Shown here: piece by piece, positions 24,053 to 34,232 of the stretch
How the letters are laid out: each line of letters starts with the position of its first letter
Position numbering within the stretch: position 1 is the first letter of the stretch
Source: Lonicera japonica
Lineage: Eukaryota > Streptophyta > Magnoliopsida > Dipsacales > Caprifoliaceae
DNA: 64,000 nt
Assembly (NCBI GenBank): GCA_021464415.1
Contig: CM038466.1
Location: 29,976,833-30,040,832, forward strand
Direction: 5' to 3'
Made by a program: the position numbers and the translations under genes
Notes under the pieces: model-generated
The model's database searches: none
What the model saw: only the letters and a program-made list of their open reading frames with translations
Told to the model about the DNA's origin: nothing

Positions 24053-26605
24053 AAAATCGAATATCTTCCCCCTGACAATATCCCCGGTCTCAGCACCAAG
24101 ATTACAAATATGTTGAGAATGATGAAATACTTGCCTGGAGCCGGTCTGGGAATGGGACAACCAGGACTACTTCAAGCCTTGGAACCAGTAACGAGGTACG
24201 ACAGGGAAGGTTTGGGGTACCGACACACTGAAGAAGACGATCAGCAAAAAAGGGGCCGAGGGCATCAGTATCCGAGTTTCAGCTCCTTGAACGGGTTTTT
24301 CGTCAAAGAAGGAGAGGACTTTCCCTTTTGCGATTTTCAGGAACCTTGGAGAAACAGCGACGGAGAGAACCTACCGGGATGGGAAATCTTCTATGAAGAG
24401 GACCTATATGTCAAAGAAAGCATCGAACACAGTTTTTCCACCAAATTAACAATCGGGTTGAAAGAAGGAAATGAAGACAAGACAGATGAGGAGGAAGAAA
24501 TGATCGGAGATCTTTTCGACATCATGGTTCTAGGGGATGACGAGCCAAGGGATGACCCCGTACACCTAATATACGCTGATCCAGACTACCAAAGAGAAAG
24601 GGAAAAGAGTGAAATTATAAGGGTGAGAGGTGAGAGTGAAAGTAAGGCTAGAAAAGAGCCACTCCTAGATTTACTCTTTAAACTTGTACCTATAAACACT
24701 ATTATCAATGAAGAAAACTCTGTTTTGCGTTATCCTGTTATTTGTAATTCTGTAATAGCTTATAAGGAGTTAGAAAGACTGAACGAACACCCGGAACAGG
24801 AGGAACAGCGTATACAGAGTGAGGAAGGAGACACTCTCGAAATTAACCTCGGAACAGAAGAGGAAAGAAAGGAGGTCCGCATTGGGACAAGTCTGAGTGA
24901 AACAGAAAAAAAGGAATTCACACAAACTCTGAAAGAGTACGTGGATGTCTTCGCCTGGTCTTATGCGGATATGCCAGGATTGAACAGTCAGATAGTCATG
25001 CACGAGATACATACCAAGCCGGAGTTCAGACCTATCAAGCAAAAGTTAAGAAAACTTACGCCAGAATGGTCCCTAAAGGTAAAGGAAGAAGTGATGAAAC
25101 AACTGAGTGTAGGGTTTCTGCGGGTGATCGATTACCCTTCATGGTTAGCCAACATTGTGCCCGTTCCAAAGGCAAATGGGAAGGTCCGCATGTGTGTGGA
25201 TTACCGGGATCTTAACAAGGCTTGTCCGAAAGACGATTTCCCATTGCCCAACATCGATTTGATAATCGATAACACTGCCAACCACGCCCTAAAGTCATTT
25301 GTAGATGGTTTTGCCGGGTATAACCAGATTAAAATGCACCCGGATCACCAGGAGAAAATGGCATTCATCACACCATGGGGAACATACTGCTACACCGTTA
25401 TGCCATTTGGGCTGAAGAACGCCGGGGCAACTTACCAGAGAGCAGCCACCGCTATTTTCCACGATATGGTCCATAAAGAAGTAGAGGTATATGTGGACGA
25501 CATGATAATCAAATCAAAGGAGAGGGAAGGTCACATACCAGCCCTGCGAACCTTCTTCGACCGGCTCCGCCAGTACCAGATGAAACTCAATCCGCAGAAA
25601 TGTGTGTTCGGGGTGACCAAGGGAAAACTCCTAGGTTATGTTCTCAGTAAGAGAGGGATCGAGGTAGACCCTGCCAAGGTTCAAGCTATCCAAGAAATGC
25701 CTAAACCTCGTACTGAGAAAGAAGTCCGGGGATTTTTGGGTAATCTGCAGTACATCAGTAGGTTCATCTCTCAGCTCACTCAGACTTGCGAGCCCATCTT
25801 CAAACTCCTGAGGAAATCTTCACCGGGAGAGTGGAACGATCAGTGCCAGGAAGCTTTTGATAGGATCAAAGAATATCTCTCCAACCCCCCAGTATTAGCC
25901 CCACCACAAATCGGACTACCTTTAATTTTATACCTAACCGTCACTGATTCAGCCGCGGGAGCAATGCTAGCCCAACACCTGACTGATACCCGGAAAGAGC
26001 AGGCCATCTATTTCCTCAGTAAGAAGCTGTCCCCATTTGAGATGAACTACACACCATTGGAGAAATCATGCACCGCTCTCATCTGGGTAACACAAAAACT
26101 ACGGCACTACATGCTGGTTTTCTCAGTTATCCTAGCATCACGGACTGACCCGTTGAAATACCTCTTCGAGAAACTGGCTCTCTCGAACCGAATGGCAAAA
26201 TGGCTATTTCTACTCTCTGAATTCGACATCACCTATATGACCCAGAAGGCAGTCAAAGGCAAGATCATAGCTGATTACCTGGCCCATAATCCAATATTGG
26301 GAGATGTGCTAGAAGAAGCCGAGTTCCCAGACAAAACCATCATGAATGTTGAGATCGATGAAGACTGGAAGTTGTACTTTGACGGGGCCGCCAATCAGAA
26401 TGGAAACGGGATAGGTATCCTGTTAGTCTTTCCAGACCAAACTCACTCCCCGGTATCATATCGTCTGGACTTCTTCTGCACCAACAACATGGCTGAATAT
26501 GAAGCCTGCATACTCGGGTTAGAGATCGCTCTTCAAAGGGTTATAAAGAGGATACAGGTATACGGAGATTCAGCACTAGTGGTCCACCAGGTTCTGAAAG
26601 AATGA
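24053..26605 (+). CDS. Pol of Tat-type element: G-patch, RT, RNase H
   Basis: Same frame as gag-pro, open from just after the TAG; the first ATG is at 24,110. A second G-patch-like motif (YLPGAGLGMGQPG) lies near 24,128-24,166, followed by an acidic linker. The reverse transcriptase has CVDYRDLNKACPKDDFP near 25,194, MPFGLKNAGATYQ near 25,400 and catalytic YVDD at 25,489-25,500. Then come a Ty3-type RNase H (about 25,930-26,290, with TPLEKSCTALIW) and the start of an archaeal-type second RNase H (YFDGAANQNGNGIG near 26,375, NNMAEYEACILGLE near 26,486). The frame stops at TGA 26,603-26,605 inside that second RNase H. Confidence 0.88.
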   Translation, partial: KIEYLPPDNIPGLSTKITNMLRMMKYLPGAGLGMGQPGLLQALEPVTRYDREGLGYRHTEEDDQQKRGRGHQYPSFSSLNGFFVKEGEDFPFCDFQEPWRNSDGENLPGWEIFYEEDLYVKESIEHSFSTKLTIGLKEGNEDKTDEEEEMIGDLFDIMVLGDDEPRDDPVHLIYADPDYQREREKSEIIRVRGESESKARKEPLLDLLFKLVPINTIINEENSVLRYPVICNSVIAYKELERLNEHPEQEEQRIQSEEGDTLEINLGTEEERKEVRIGTSLSETEKKEFTQTLKEYVDVFAWSYADMPGLNSQIVMHEIHTKPEFRPIKQKLRKLTPEWSLKVKEEVMKQLSVGFLRVIDYPSWLANIVPVPKANGKVRMCVDYRDLNKACPKDDFPLPNIDLIIDNTANHALKSFVDGFAGYNQIKMHPDHQEKMAFITPWGTYCYTVMPFGLKNAGATYQRAATAIFHDMVHKEVEVYVDDMIIKSKEREGHIPALRTFFDRLRQYQMKLNPQKCVFGVTKGKLLGYVLSKRGIEVDPAKVQAIQEMPKPRTEKEVRGFLGNLQYISRFISQLTQTCEPIFKLLRKSSPGEWNDQCQEAFDRIKEYLSNPPVLAPPQIGLPLILYLTVTDSAAGAMLAQHLTDTRKEQAIYFLSKKLSPFEMNYTPLEKSCTALIWVTQKLRHYMLVFSVILASRTDPLKYLFEKLALSNRMAKWLFLLSEFDITYMTQKAVKGKIIADYLAHNPILGDVLEEAEFPDKTIMNVEIDEDWKLYFDGAANQNGNGIGILLVFPDQTHSPVSYRLDFFCTNNMAEYEACILGLEIALQRVIKRIQVYGDSALVVHQVLKE

Positions 26606-27535
26606 AAGATCAGAGATGAGAAATTGGTCCCTTACCTCACCCGACTGGAGGATATCGCGGAAAAGTTCAAACATACGGAATTTTACTATCTCCCCAGGTC
26701 TCAGAACAGTTTTGCTGACGCACTGGCAACCCTGGCATCTATGATCGATATCCCGGAAGGAATGGAAGAAATAACTCTTACGGTACAAAAGAAGTCAGAA
26801 CCAGCACACTGCACGGCCTTGGTGGTAGAGAATGAAGGGGAAGGGGATCCAACTACTTGGTTTTACGATATCTGGAACCTGCTGAAGAACCATCAGTATC
26901 CTGAGAAAACAGACAAGAAAACACGGGTAACGCTCAGAAGATTAGCATCAGGGTTCATACTTTGTGCCGGAAGATTGTATAAAAGGAACTACGACGGAAC
27001 TCATCTTCAATGCCTCACCGAAGAAGAATCAGTCAGAGTAATGGATCAGATACATGGGGGCGATTGCGGACCTCATATGAGCGGACATACACTTGCCCGT
27101 AAAATCATCAGACAAGGTTATTTTTGGTCTACTCTGCAAACCGACTGCGCTAATCACGTACGCCGTTGTCACAAGTGCCAAATTTATGCTAAATCCCAGA
27201 AGCTTCCTCCAAAAGAGTTGTACACCATGACTGCTCCCTGGCCTTTCGCAACCTGGGGAATCGACGTCATTGGGAAGATCTCGCCCAAAGCCAGCAACGG
27301 CCATGAATTCATACTAGTGGCCATCGACTACTTCACCAAATGGGTAGAAGCCGAGTCTTACCAGACCCTCGATGCCAAAAAAGTAGCCCGATTCATCAAA
27401 AGGAATATTTTTTGTCGATATGGGGTCCCACACGAGATCATCTCAGATAACGGCACCCACTTCGAAGGAGAAGCTAATACCATCATGGAAGAATACGGTA
27501 TTACCAGACACAGGTCTTCGCCATACAGGCCATAA
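26606..27535 (+). CDS. Pol continued: end of second RNase H and integrase
   Basis: Same frame, between stops at 26,603 and 27,533. It begins with the end of the second RNase H (SFADALATLASM near 26,710). The integrase follows: the zinc-binding part with HGGDCGPHMSGH (about 27,055) and CHKCQ (about 27,169), then the core with first Asp in WGIDVIG (about 27,256) and second Asp in ISDNGTHF (about 27,441). The TAA at 27,533-27,535 lies before the conserved Glu of the catalytic triad, so translation ending here gives no complete integrase. Confidence 0.85.
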   Translation, partial: KIRDEKLVPYLTRLEDIAEKFKHTEFYYLPRSQNSFADALATLASMIDIPEGMEEITLTVQKKSEPAHCTALVVENEGEGDPTTWFYDIWNLLKNHQYPEKTDKKTRVTLRRLASGFILCAGRLYKRNYDGTHLQCLTEEESVRVMDQIHGGDCGPHMSGHTLARKIIRQGYFWSTLQTDCANHVRRCHKCQIYAKSQKLPPKELYTMTAPWPFATWGIDVIGKISPKASNGHEFILVAIDYFTKWVEAESYQTLDAKKVARFIKRNIFCRYGVPHEIISDNGTHFEGEANTIMEEYGITRHRSSPYRP

Positions 27536-28102
27536 ACCAATGGGGCAGTTGAAGCTGCCAACAAAAATCTGAAGAATATCCTAAGCAAAATGACCGACAC
27601 CTGTCGAGACTGGCCAGAGAAGTTACCTTATGCATTGTGGGGATATCGCACCACCGAGAGGGTCTCCACAGGGGCAACCCCGTTCTCTCTTACATACGGG
27701 ATGGAAGCAGTCCTCCCTGTTGAGTTAGAAGTCCCCTCCCTCAGGGTAATACTAGAAAATCAAGTCAATGAACTGGAATGGGTCCAGGCACGTTATAACG
27801 AGCTAGCCCTACTAGATGAAAAGAGATTGAAAGCCGCATACCACCATCAGGGGTATCAGAAGAGAATCGCTCGAGCATTTAACCAGAAAGTGAGGACTCG
27901 GGGTATCAATGAGAACGATATTGTATTGAAAGAAATTCGAGAACCGGCCAGAGATCCGAGGGGTAAGTTTGGGCAGAAGTGGACAGGGCCGTACATCGTC
28001 AAAGAAATCGATACAGGAGGTGCCGCTATACTCACTGATTTGGATGGGCAGTTACTACATTCACCAGTCAACATGGATCGACTGAAGAAGTATTATCAAT
28101 AG
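27536..28102 (+). CDS. Pol continued: integrase C-terminal part
   Basis: The frame reopens directly after the TAA with TNGAVEAANKNL, which carries the catalytic Glu. It runs to a final stop at 28,102. The C-terminal region has TPFSLTYGMEAVLPVE near 27,679 and GKFGQKWTGPYIV near 27,960, a basic DNA-binding-like end. Without suppression of the upstream stop this part would not join the rest of integrase. Confidence 0.82.
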   Translation, partial: TNGAVEAANKNLKNILSKMTDTCRDWPEKLPYALWGYRTTERVSTGATPFSLTYGMEAVLPVELEVPSLRVILENQVNELEWVQARYNELALLDEKRLKAAYHHQGYQKRIARAFNQKVRTRGINENDIVLKEIREPARDPRGKFGQKWTGPYIVKEIDTGGAAILTDLDGQLLHSPVNMDRLKKYYQ

Positions 28103-28346
28103 GTCTGGCATGTAGCAAGAACTACGTAAACCTGAGCCCCAACTCAAAACTTTTTGTTCTTTGTAAAAATCAAAAAAAAATCAAAAAAAAAAAAAGAGGG
28201 GAACGTAGGCAACCTGAGAAGTGACTTCGGGCCCGATTTAAACTTTGTAAATAAATTTATTTCCCACAAGCAGTCCCTCATATATTATTAAAAGGTGGTT
28301 CAGAACACCGAAGGTTACAAAGGAGACATAACAAATACGAAAGAAA
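28103..28346 (+). other. Spacer between pol and antisense ORF A
   Basis: Non-coding sequence with an A-rich run (28,165-28,197). It separates convergent reading frames: pol on plus and antisense ORF A on minus. Confidence 0.6.
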
Positions 28347-29603
28347 CTAATCCCTAGGGGTTGGCCACACTAGGTCCTCGATAGCCAAGTCGATCCGAGC
28401 TTCGTCCAAGATCTGATATGCAAAAACAATATTATCATCAGTAGCCTCCGTATCCATGAACCGGAACCACTCCATTTGAAAGGGGTCGTCGATCAGTTCT
28501 CCTTCCAAAGATTGCCAGCAAGAGCGGATGATATCAGCCCGGAGGGGTCGGGTAATACCAAAACGGGCATAGTTGAACTGACGAGTCAGTCGAGCACGCC
28601 ACATCCTCTCTACCGATAAAGAAACATGTGGGGTCACAAATTTAGACTCAGAAGAGAAGTTGTTCAGACCAAGGGGAACCTCCTGAGGAATGTTAAACTG
28701 CCGAAGAAGACGTCCAGGGAAATAAAAGGAAGTAAACCAGAGCCCGCGGAGCCGAACATAGTTCTGACCCCCAGTATTAAGTACCATCGCCCTCAGCTTC
28801 CACCAAGGAATGTTCCACCGGATAGCCCGAAAGTTCTCCGAAAACCACACCGTCCAATCAGAGGAAGACATGGTCAAAGCACCAAAGAGAGGCCGATGGA
28901 AGAAATGAGTCGGATTGTCGAGCCGAACTCCGTTGAAACCCACCGATCGAAAGCGCTCTAGCAGCCACATGTATAGCAGACGCGGACTCCCCTGGAAGAA
29001 GGGCGAGGCCCCCCGTTGAACATCATTAAGACCATTCAGGGTCTCTGCAAGAATGATCGGCACTATAGACTCCCCATTTCTAGCCTGGTAAATCAGACTC
29101 AGGATAGTCGGATCAACACGGGAAGAACCCGTCACCAGCAGCATATCAGAAACCAGGCAAATCAGGGCCGCTGCAGTACGCCCCACACCATAAGAGGCCC
29201 TATCTTCATAACGATGAAAGAACTTCACCATTTTATGAAGGTCAAGAAGACCGTCGGCAATGAAACCATCACAGGCCGTCTGGGGAATGGCTAACAGAGC
29301 AATTATCATGTCGCGGGGACCGATTTCTTCTATGGGAACTGCCATCGGGAGACGAACGTCAGAACGTAACAGCCAGGAGAACTCCTCATAGGTCGGGCAG
29401 AGCTCATCTAGTCCAAAGCGGAAGAGATGGTCCGCAGGACTCCAGAAATACAAGGCACCTAACAGAAAGGAAAAATCTACGGGACGATGGCACCAACCCG
29501 CTAAAGGACTGAAGGCACCAAAGTTCAGACCATTTTTGGAAGATATCAAAGCATCTCGAGCATTGACATAAGAAAAATCAGATTTTGTGCGATAAGAAGA
29601 CAT
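28347..29603 (-). CDS. Antisense ORF A, PMD/DUF7745-like protein
   Basis: An uninterrupted 418-codon ORF on the strand opposite gag-pol. The N-terminal half has SFLLGALYFWSPADHLFRFG followed by ELCPTYEEFSWLL, resembling the plant mobile domain superfamily and its DUF7745-type relatives; this is by pattern, not alignment. Extra antisense ORFs downstream of integrase are known in Tat-lineage elements, with unknown function. It is the only element ORF here without a stop, despite damage elsewhere. It has its own TATA box and two TGTCGCGCGACA-type sites just upstream. I see no membrane segments or signal peptide. Confidence 0.8.
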   Translation of the reverse strand: MSSYRTKSDFSYVNARDALISSKNGLNFGAFSPLAGWCHRPVDFSFLLGALYFWSPADHLFRFGLDELCPTYEEFSWLLRSDVRLPMAVPIEEIGPRDMIIALLAIPQTACDGFIADGLLDLHKMVKFFHRYEDRASYGVGRTAAALICLVSDMLLVTGSSRVDPTILSLIYQARNGESIVPIILAETLNGLNDVQRGASPFFQGSPRLLYMWLLERFRSVGFNGVRLDNPTHFFHRPLFGALTMSSSDWTVWFSENFRAIRWNIPWWKLRAMVLNTGGQNYVRLRGLWFTSFYFPGRLLRQFNIPQEVPLGLNNFSSESKFVTPHVSLSVERMWRARLTRQFNYARFGITRPLRADIIRSCWQSLEGELIDDPFQMEWFRFMDTEATDDNIVFAYQILDEARIDLAIEDLVWPTPRD

Positions 29604-29641
29604 TTTTGGAAGGTGTGGGGATGAAGGAAGGAAGATGGGTG

Positions 29642-29720
29642 TATTTATAGCAAAAAAAGAGGGACATGTACCTGTTTGTCGCGCAACAAACCCATATCCA
29701 GGGTGGATTGTCGCGCGACA
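29642..29720 (-). promoter_or_regulatory. Promoter of antisense ORF A
   Basis: On the minus strand, TATAAATA (29,649-29,642) lies about 40 bp before the ATG. Upstream are TGTCGCGCGACA (29,709-29,720) and the one-transition variant at 29,677-29,688. The gap from site to TATA is 27 bp. The layout copies the LTR promoter on the opposite strand. The inferred 5' UTR is very short. Confidence 0.65.
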
Positions 29721-30048
29721 AACCCCTTTGGGGTCACCCTAATTTGGTTTTTTCTTACACATAGCAGTCATTTTTGCCAAAAGAATCATTTTTTAGATGT
29801 TTTCTTGTTCTCACTTTGCTCTTTTTTTACAGGAAAAGTATCACTACACTACAAGGTATGTCTTCTAAATCACTGACTCTTATATATATATATATATCTT
29901 TCACACACAGAGAATAAAAGTATAATCAAACACAGATAAAGATATTTTATAAATCCTCTAAAAGAACAGTTTTTTAAATATCTGTCTAAACATGTCTAAA
30001 ATAAATACATATCTGTCCAAAACTAACACTAAATGCAGAAAGGGAAAA
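29721..30048. other. Spacer between the two antisense genes
   Basis: AT-rich, with a TA microsatellite at 29,881-29,897. No coding sequence is supported. It would hold the 3' end of the spliced antisense gene transcript. Confidence 0.5.
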
Positions 30049-33000
30049 CTAATCTACTCGGGCGCGTTTTGACACGCTCCCACTATCGCCCGAGCCCTCC
30101 TCGGGAGTAAGATCAACAACTGGGACGCCGGGAACAGGAGGAACTGCCGCCTGAGAAGGCCCCGTAGACTGGACCGGTGCCGTAGGACGGATCACCGACG
30201 ATCGGGAACGCCTGGAAGTCCGACTACTGCTCCTCCGAGAATCCGTCCGGGCATGAGAGGAAGTCAGAGGGTCGTCCGGCCGTAAAGAGATGTCAATAGC
30301 CCTCTGATAATCGCACATGTAGGCTGGAGGGTCTCGACCGACATACTAGAGCAGGTTCCAGCTGTAGAGGTACTGGGCGTGCCAAGCCCGTAGATCTGCC
30401 ACCCGAACACTCACCCGCTGTAAAAAGACATAAGATAAAAGAATCAGCACAGTCAAAATAGATAGGTATAGATGTAAAGGTACCAAGAGAAGATTGAAGA
30501 AAGTACCTCGTCATCAGGGCGACCACCCAGATAGTCAAAAGTATCCTCAGGAAAAGGGTACTCCGGGACGGGATATCGACGTAATCCAGCGCCAACGTAA
30601 GAGATGTCCCTGGGGAGTGGGGGTAGATCTACCCACGGAATAGACGACCCCGCCGGAACACCAGCAGAAGTGGACCCGCCCTCCTCACGGATCGGGAACA
30701 AGGGAGGCCGGGATGAAGAACCCCCAAAACCTGGAGATCGGGCAGGAGGACCCATAACAGTCGCCGGAAGAAGAGTCAACGTGGCGTAGGTACGGACCCC
30801 CGGAGGATCCACTATGGCCGTCGCCCTCAAAGGAGGTACCCCACTAGAAGGAGTAGCCGCCGCAGCTGGAGGAGTCCGCCCAAACTGCTCGTAGTCTGCC
30901 CCAAGGTCCGCAGGCTCCCAGGACCTCTCAGACAATCCCGCTCTCCCCTCAGCAGCCTCAGCAGCAGCAAAAAGGACCCCCGAAGACATAGAAGGGCCGG
31001 TGGGAAACTCGAAACCCTCAGTACGCTGCTCCCTCACAGGTGTCGCCTGAGGCGACGGCCCCGGAACCGCTGTTACATCACCTCCCTCGCCCTCTGGCCG
31101 ACCACCGCCCTCGGCCGCAGCAGGAACATCCTTCTCCCCCTCAGGATCCTCGTCCTCAGAATCCGAAATGTTGTCCCTCTGATCGGGGACAGGTGGCAAG
31201 TGACCCGGAACCGCCCTAGCTAAATGGGTCTGTCCCCGTATGTAGTTGGGATCACCTCCCAATGTCCGGTACCTCTCATAGAAGACCCGTCCCCGAGTCC
31301 CCTTCGGCTCCCTCATCAGATAACGGGCAGCAAAAACGGGGTAGTCTCCCTCCTCGACGAACGTCTGGAAGCCGAGTCCGTCGACCAAGGCCTGCACCGT
31401 CACCGGATCGATCTCGCCCGTCCGCCTCATCAGAACAGGAGGGAATAATGGAACACGAGGCCACTGGGACGGCGTGTGCTGGCGAATGACCCTCTCGCCC
31501 AAGTAGAAGAGAAGGCCGTACTCATCCCGGATAAGATGCCTAGTCCTCGAGGCGGTCAGGGCGCGACCATACCCATAATGGGGACTCAGATCACCCCAAG
31601 GGGCCCACTCAACCTGAAAAGAAAACAAGTTTTTTATTCTCAATAATTTATATATTATATCTAACTATCAAAGAGCAAGAGAACTAAAGTATTTACCTGC
31701 TCCTCTAACAGGTCGTGAACGGCAGCAGCTCCGGTCTCCCGAGTCCGGTATACATAGGGAGCCCGGTAGTTCCCCGCAATGAATCGGCGGAGAAAAGGGA
31801 ACTGGTCCTCGTTCTCAACGAGGAGATCCACCTGGGTGCGACCCAGGCGGGTATAAGCAACAAACCAACTCTGAAAAGGAAAGATAAAAATCATCAATGA
31901 TCAACAGGTAATATGTAAAGAACTAAAGCAAAAAAGGACTAAAGTATGTACCTCCCACAGCAGAGAAAAGCCCTTGAGGTTCAGGGCTAAATGGCGAGAG
32001 ACCTGGTCCATGGCATCATAGAGAACTGCAAGAATGAAGCCTCCCCAGTCATAGTCAAACATGAGGCTGAAGTCCCGAAGATAGGGCAACCACCAAAGAT
32101 GAGCCGTGTCCCCACCACGAGCCTCGAATAAATCATGGAGTGTCAACAGAAGAAGGACGCGGGCATACTGGCGCGCCTCCTGACGGGTCATAGGAACCCC
32201 TGAAGCAACTAGCCGAGCTCTCTCTGTGGCTAGCCGCGTAACCAAGACACCCCGAGGAATCGTATCACCGGAACTCCGTCACTCTAGGAACCATCCAAGC
32301 GCACTAACAATACCCTCTGCCGTCAGACGCAAAGGGACATCGATCTGAATGGGGACCCCCTGAAGGAATCCCGGTCAGAGCAAAAAGATCAAGGGGTGTC
32401 ATCGTCATCTCATCCCAGCTCCAATGGAAGGTATGAGTAGTATCCCACTAATGGCAAGCCAATGCTGACACCAAAACTGCCGCCCTAGAAACCCGCTCTG
32501 GGAGGGCGTCGAAGAGGGAGCCAAAAGGAGTCGCAAGAATCAACTCCTGGACAGGGGCCGGTGCCCGTTGCCACTCCGAAGATATAGTGTTGGGAGAACC
32601 CCAACCCCGGCCAACCCACTGCAGACAAGAGAACGAATATGGGGTTATAGGGGTAAATTATGTAATTTTCCAAACCTGAGGGTACTTTGGTGTAATTATG
32701 AGAGTTATAGGGCTATAAGGGTAAATTATGTAATTTTCCAAAAACCTGAGGGTACTTTGGTGTAATTATGAGAGATATTGGGTTATAGGGGTAAATTATG
32801 TAATTTTCCAAACCTGAGGGTACTTTGGTGTAATTATGAGAGTTATAGGGCTATAAGGGTAAATTATGTAATTTTCCAAAACCTGAGGGTACTTGGTGTA
32901 ATTATGAGAGATATTGGGTTATAGGGGTAAATTATGTAATTTTCCAAAAACCTGAGGGTACTTTGGTGTAATTATGAGAGATATGGGGTTATAGGGGTAA

Positions 33001-34095
33001 ATTATGTAATTTTCCAAACCTGAGGGTACTTTGGTGTAATTATGAGAGTTATAGGGCTATAAGGGTAAATTATGTAATTTTCCAAAACCTGAGAGTACTT
33101 TGGTGTAATTATGAGAGATATTGGGTTATAGGGGTAAATTATGTAATTTTCCAAAAACCTGAGGGTACTTTGGTGTAATTATGAGAGATATGGGGTTATA
33201 GGGGTAAATTATGTAATTTTCCAAACCTGAGGGTACTTTGGTGTAATTATGAGAGATATGGGGTTATAGGGGTAAATTATGTAATTTTCCAAAACCTGAG
33301 GGTACTTTGGTGTAATTATGAGAGTTATAGGGCTATAGGGGTAAATTATGTAATTTTCCAAACCTGAGGGTATTTTGGTGTAATTATGAGAGATATGGGG
33401 TTATAGGGGTAAATTATGTAATTTTCCAAAACCTGAGGGTACTTTGGTGTAATTATGAGAGTTATAGGGCTATAAGGGTAAATTATGTAAATTTTCCAAA
33501 ACCTGAGGGTACTTTGGTGTAATTATGAGAGATATGGGATTATAGGGGCAAATTATGTAATTTTCCAAACCTGAGGGTACTTTGGTGTAATTATGAGAGA
33601 TATGGGATTATAGGGGTAAATTATGTAATTTTCCAAAACTGATGGTACTTTGGTGTAATTATGAGAGTTATAGGGTTATAGGGGTAGATTATGTTTTTTT
33701 CCTAAAAGCTAAGAGGTATCACAGGTAAAAGTATGTGTTCGCTAAATCGGGCGTTTTTTCTAGGCAGACATGCACACTAACATTATTGAAAATGAAATAC
33801 AGGAAACGACAAGAAACAGAACAGATAAATACACAGAAAGAAGACATACCAGAGATCGACGGCGAATCTCGTGAGAGACAGGCTCCATCAAGAGCCACGG
33901 GACATCCGGGACTGGAGCAGCTCGGATAGCATCTCGATAGACCACCGCCCGGCCTCGGTCTATCCCATCCTCATCGTACCAATCCAAGTCCGCCCAGTCG
34001 TCATGATGAGGGCTGCAGCGGAGAACGCCCTGAGCGTCAGTGAAGGTGACCTCCTCCTGGTCACCCTCCAGTCTGTCGGGATAAGCAGGGTCCAT
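30049..34095 (-). CDS. Antisense gene B: five-exon plant-mobile-domain-like gene
   Basis: Five exons on the minus strand: 34,095-33,850, 32,618-31,952, 31,870-31,697, 31,613-30,507 and 30,417-30,049. All four introns (1,231, 81, 83 and 89 bp) have GT and AG ends and phase 0, so the joins keep frame. Total about 853 codons. Exon 2 has WDTTHTFHWSWDEMTMTPLD, resembling the plant mobile domain found in MAIN/MAIL proteins and in transposons. Exon 4 ends in a long Pro/Glu/Ala/Ser-rich disordered part. Exon 5 ends basic, then VVDLTPEEGSGDSG. Breaks: stop at 32,450-32,448, a frame change between about 32,450 and 32,283, stop at 32,281-32,279 (exon 2), and stop at 30,348-30,346 (exon 5). This copy is therefore probably inactive. 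Function is unknown. Confidence 0.75.
32637..33705. repeat. 69-bp tandem array inside intron 1 of antisense gene B
   Basis: About 15 copies of a unit near 69 bp, recognisable by GGTACTTTGGTGTAATTATG and GTAAATTATGTAATTTTCC. Two sub-types alternate irregularly (GTTATAGGGCTATAAGGG versus GATATGGGGTTATAGGGG). It makes up almost all of the 1.23-kb intron, and the splice sites lie just outside it. It adds no coding capacity. Confidence 0.9.
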
Positions 34096-34232
34096 CGGTA
34101 TAGGTAGAATGTATGAAAAAGGCCAGAAAAGTCGGAAACACGGCAGAGCTTCCGCGCTAGAAAGAAGAGAGAAAGAGAGCTAGAGAGAGAAAGAGAAGGG
34201 AGAGAATGAGGTGGAATGAGCTCAGCAGGAGG

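Noticed and set aside
32637..33705. CRISPR-like look of regularly spaced repeats
   Set aside because: The units abut without unique spacers and the context is a plant retrotransposon intron. It is a minisatellite.
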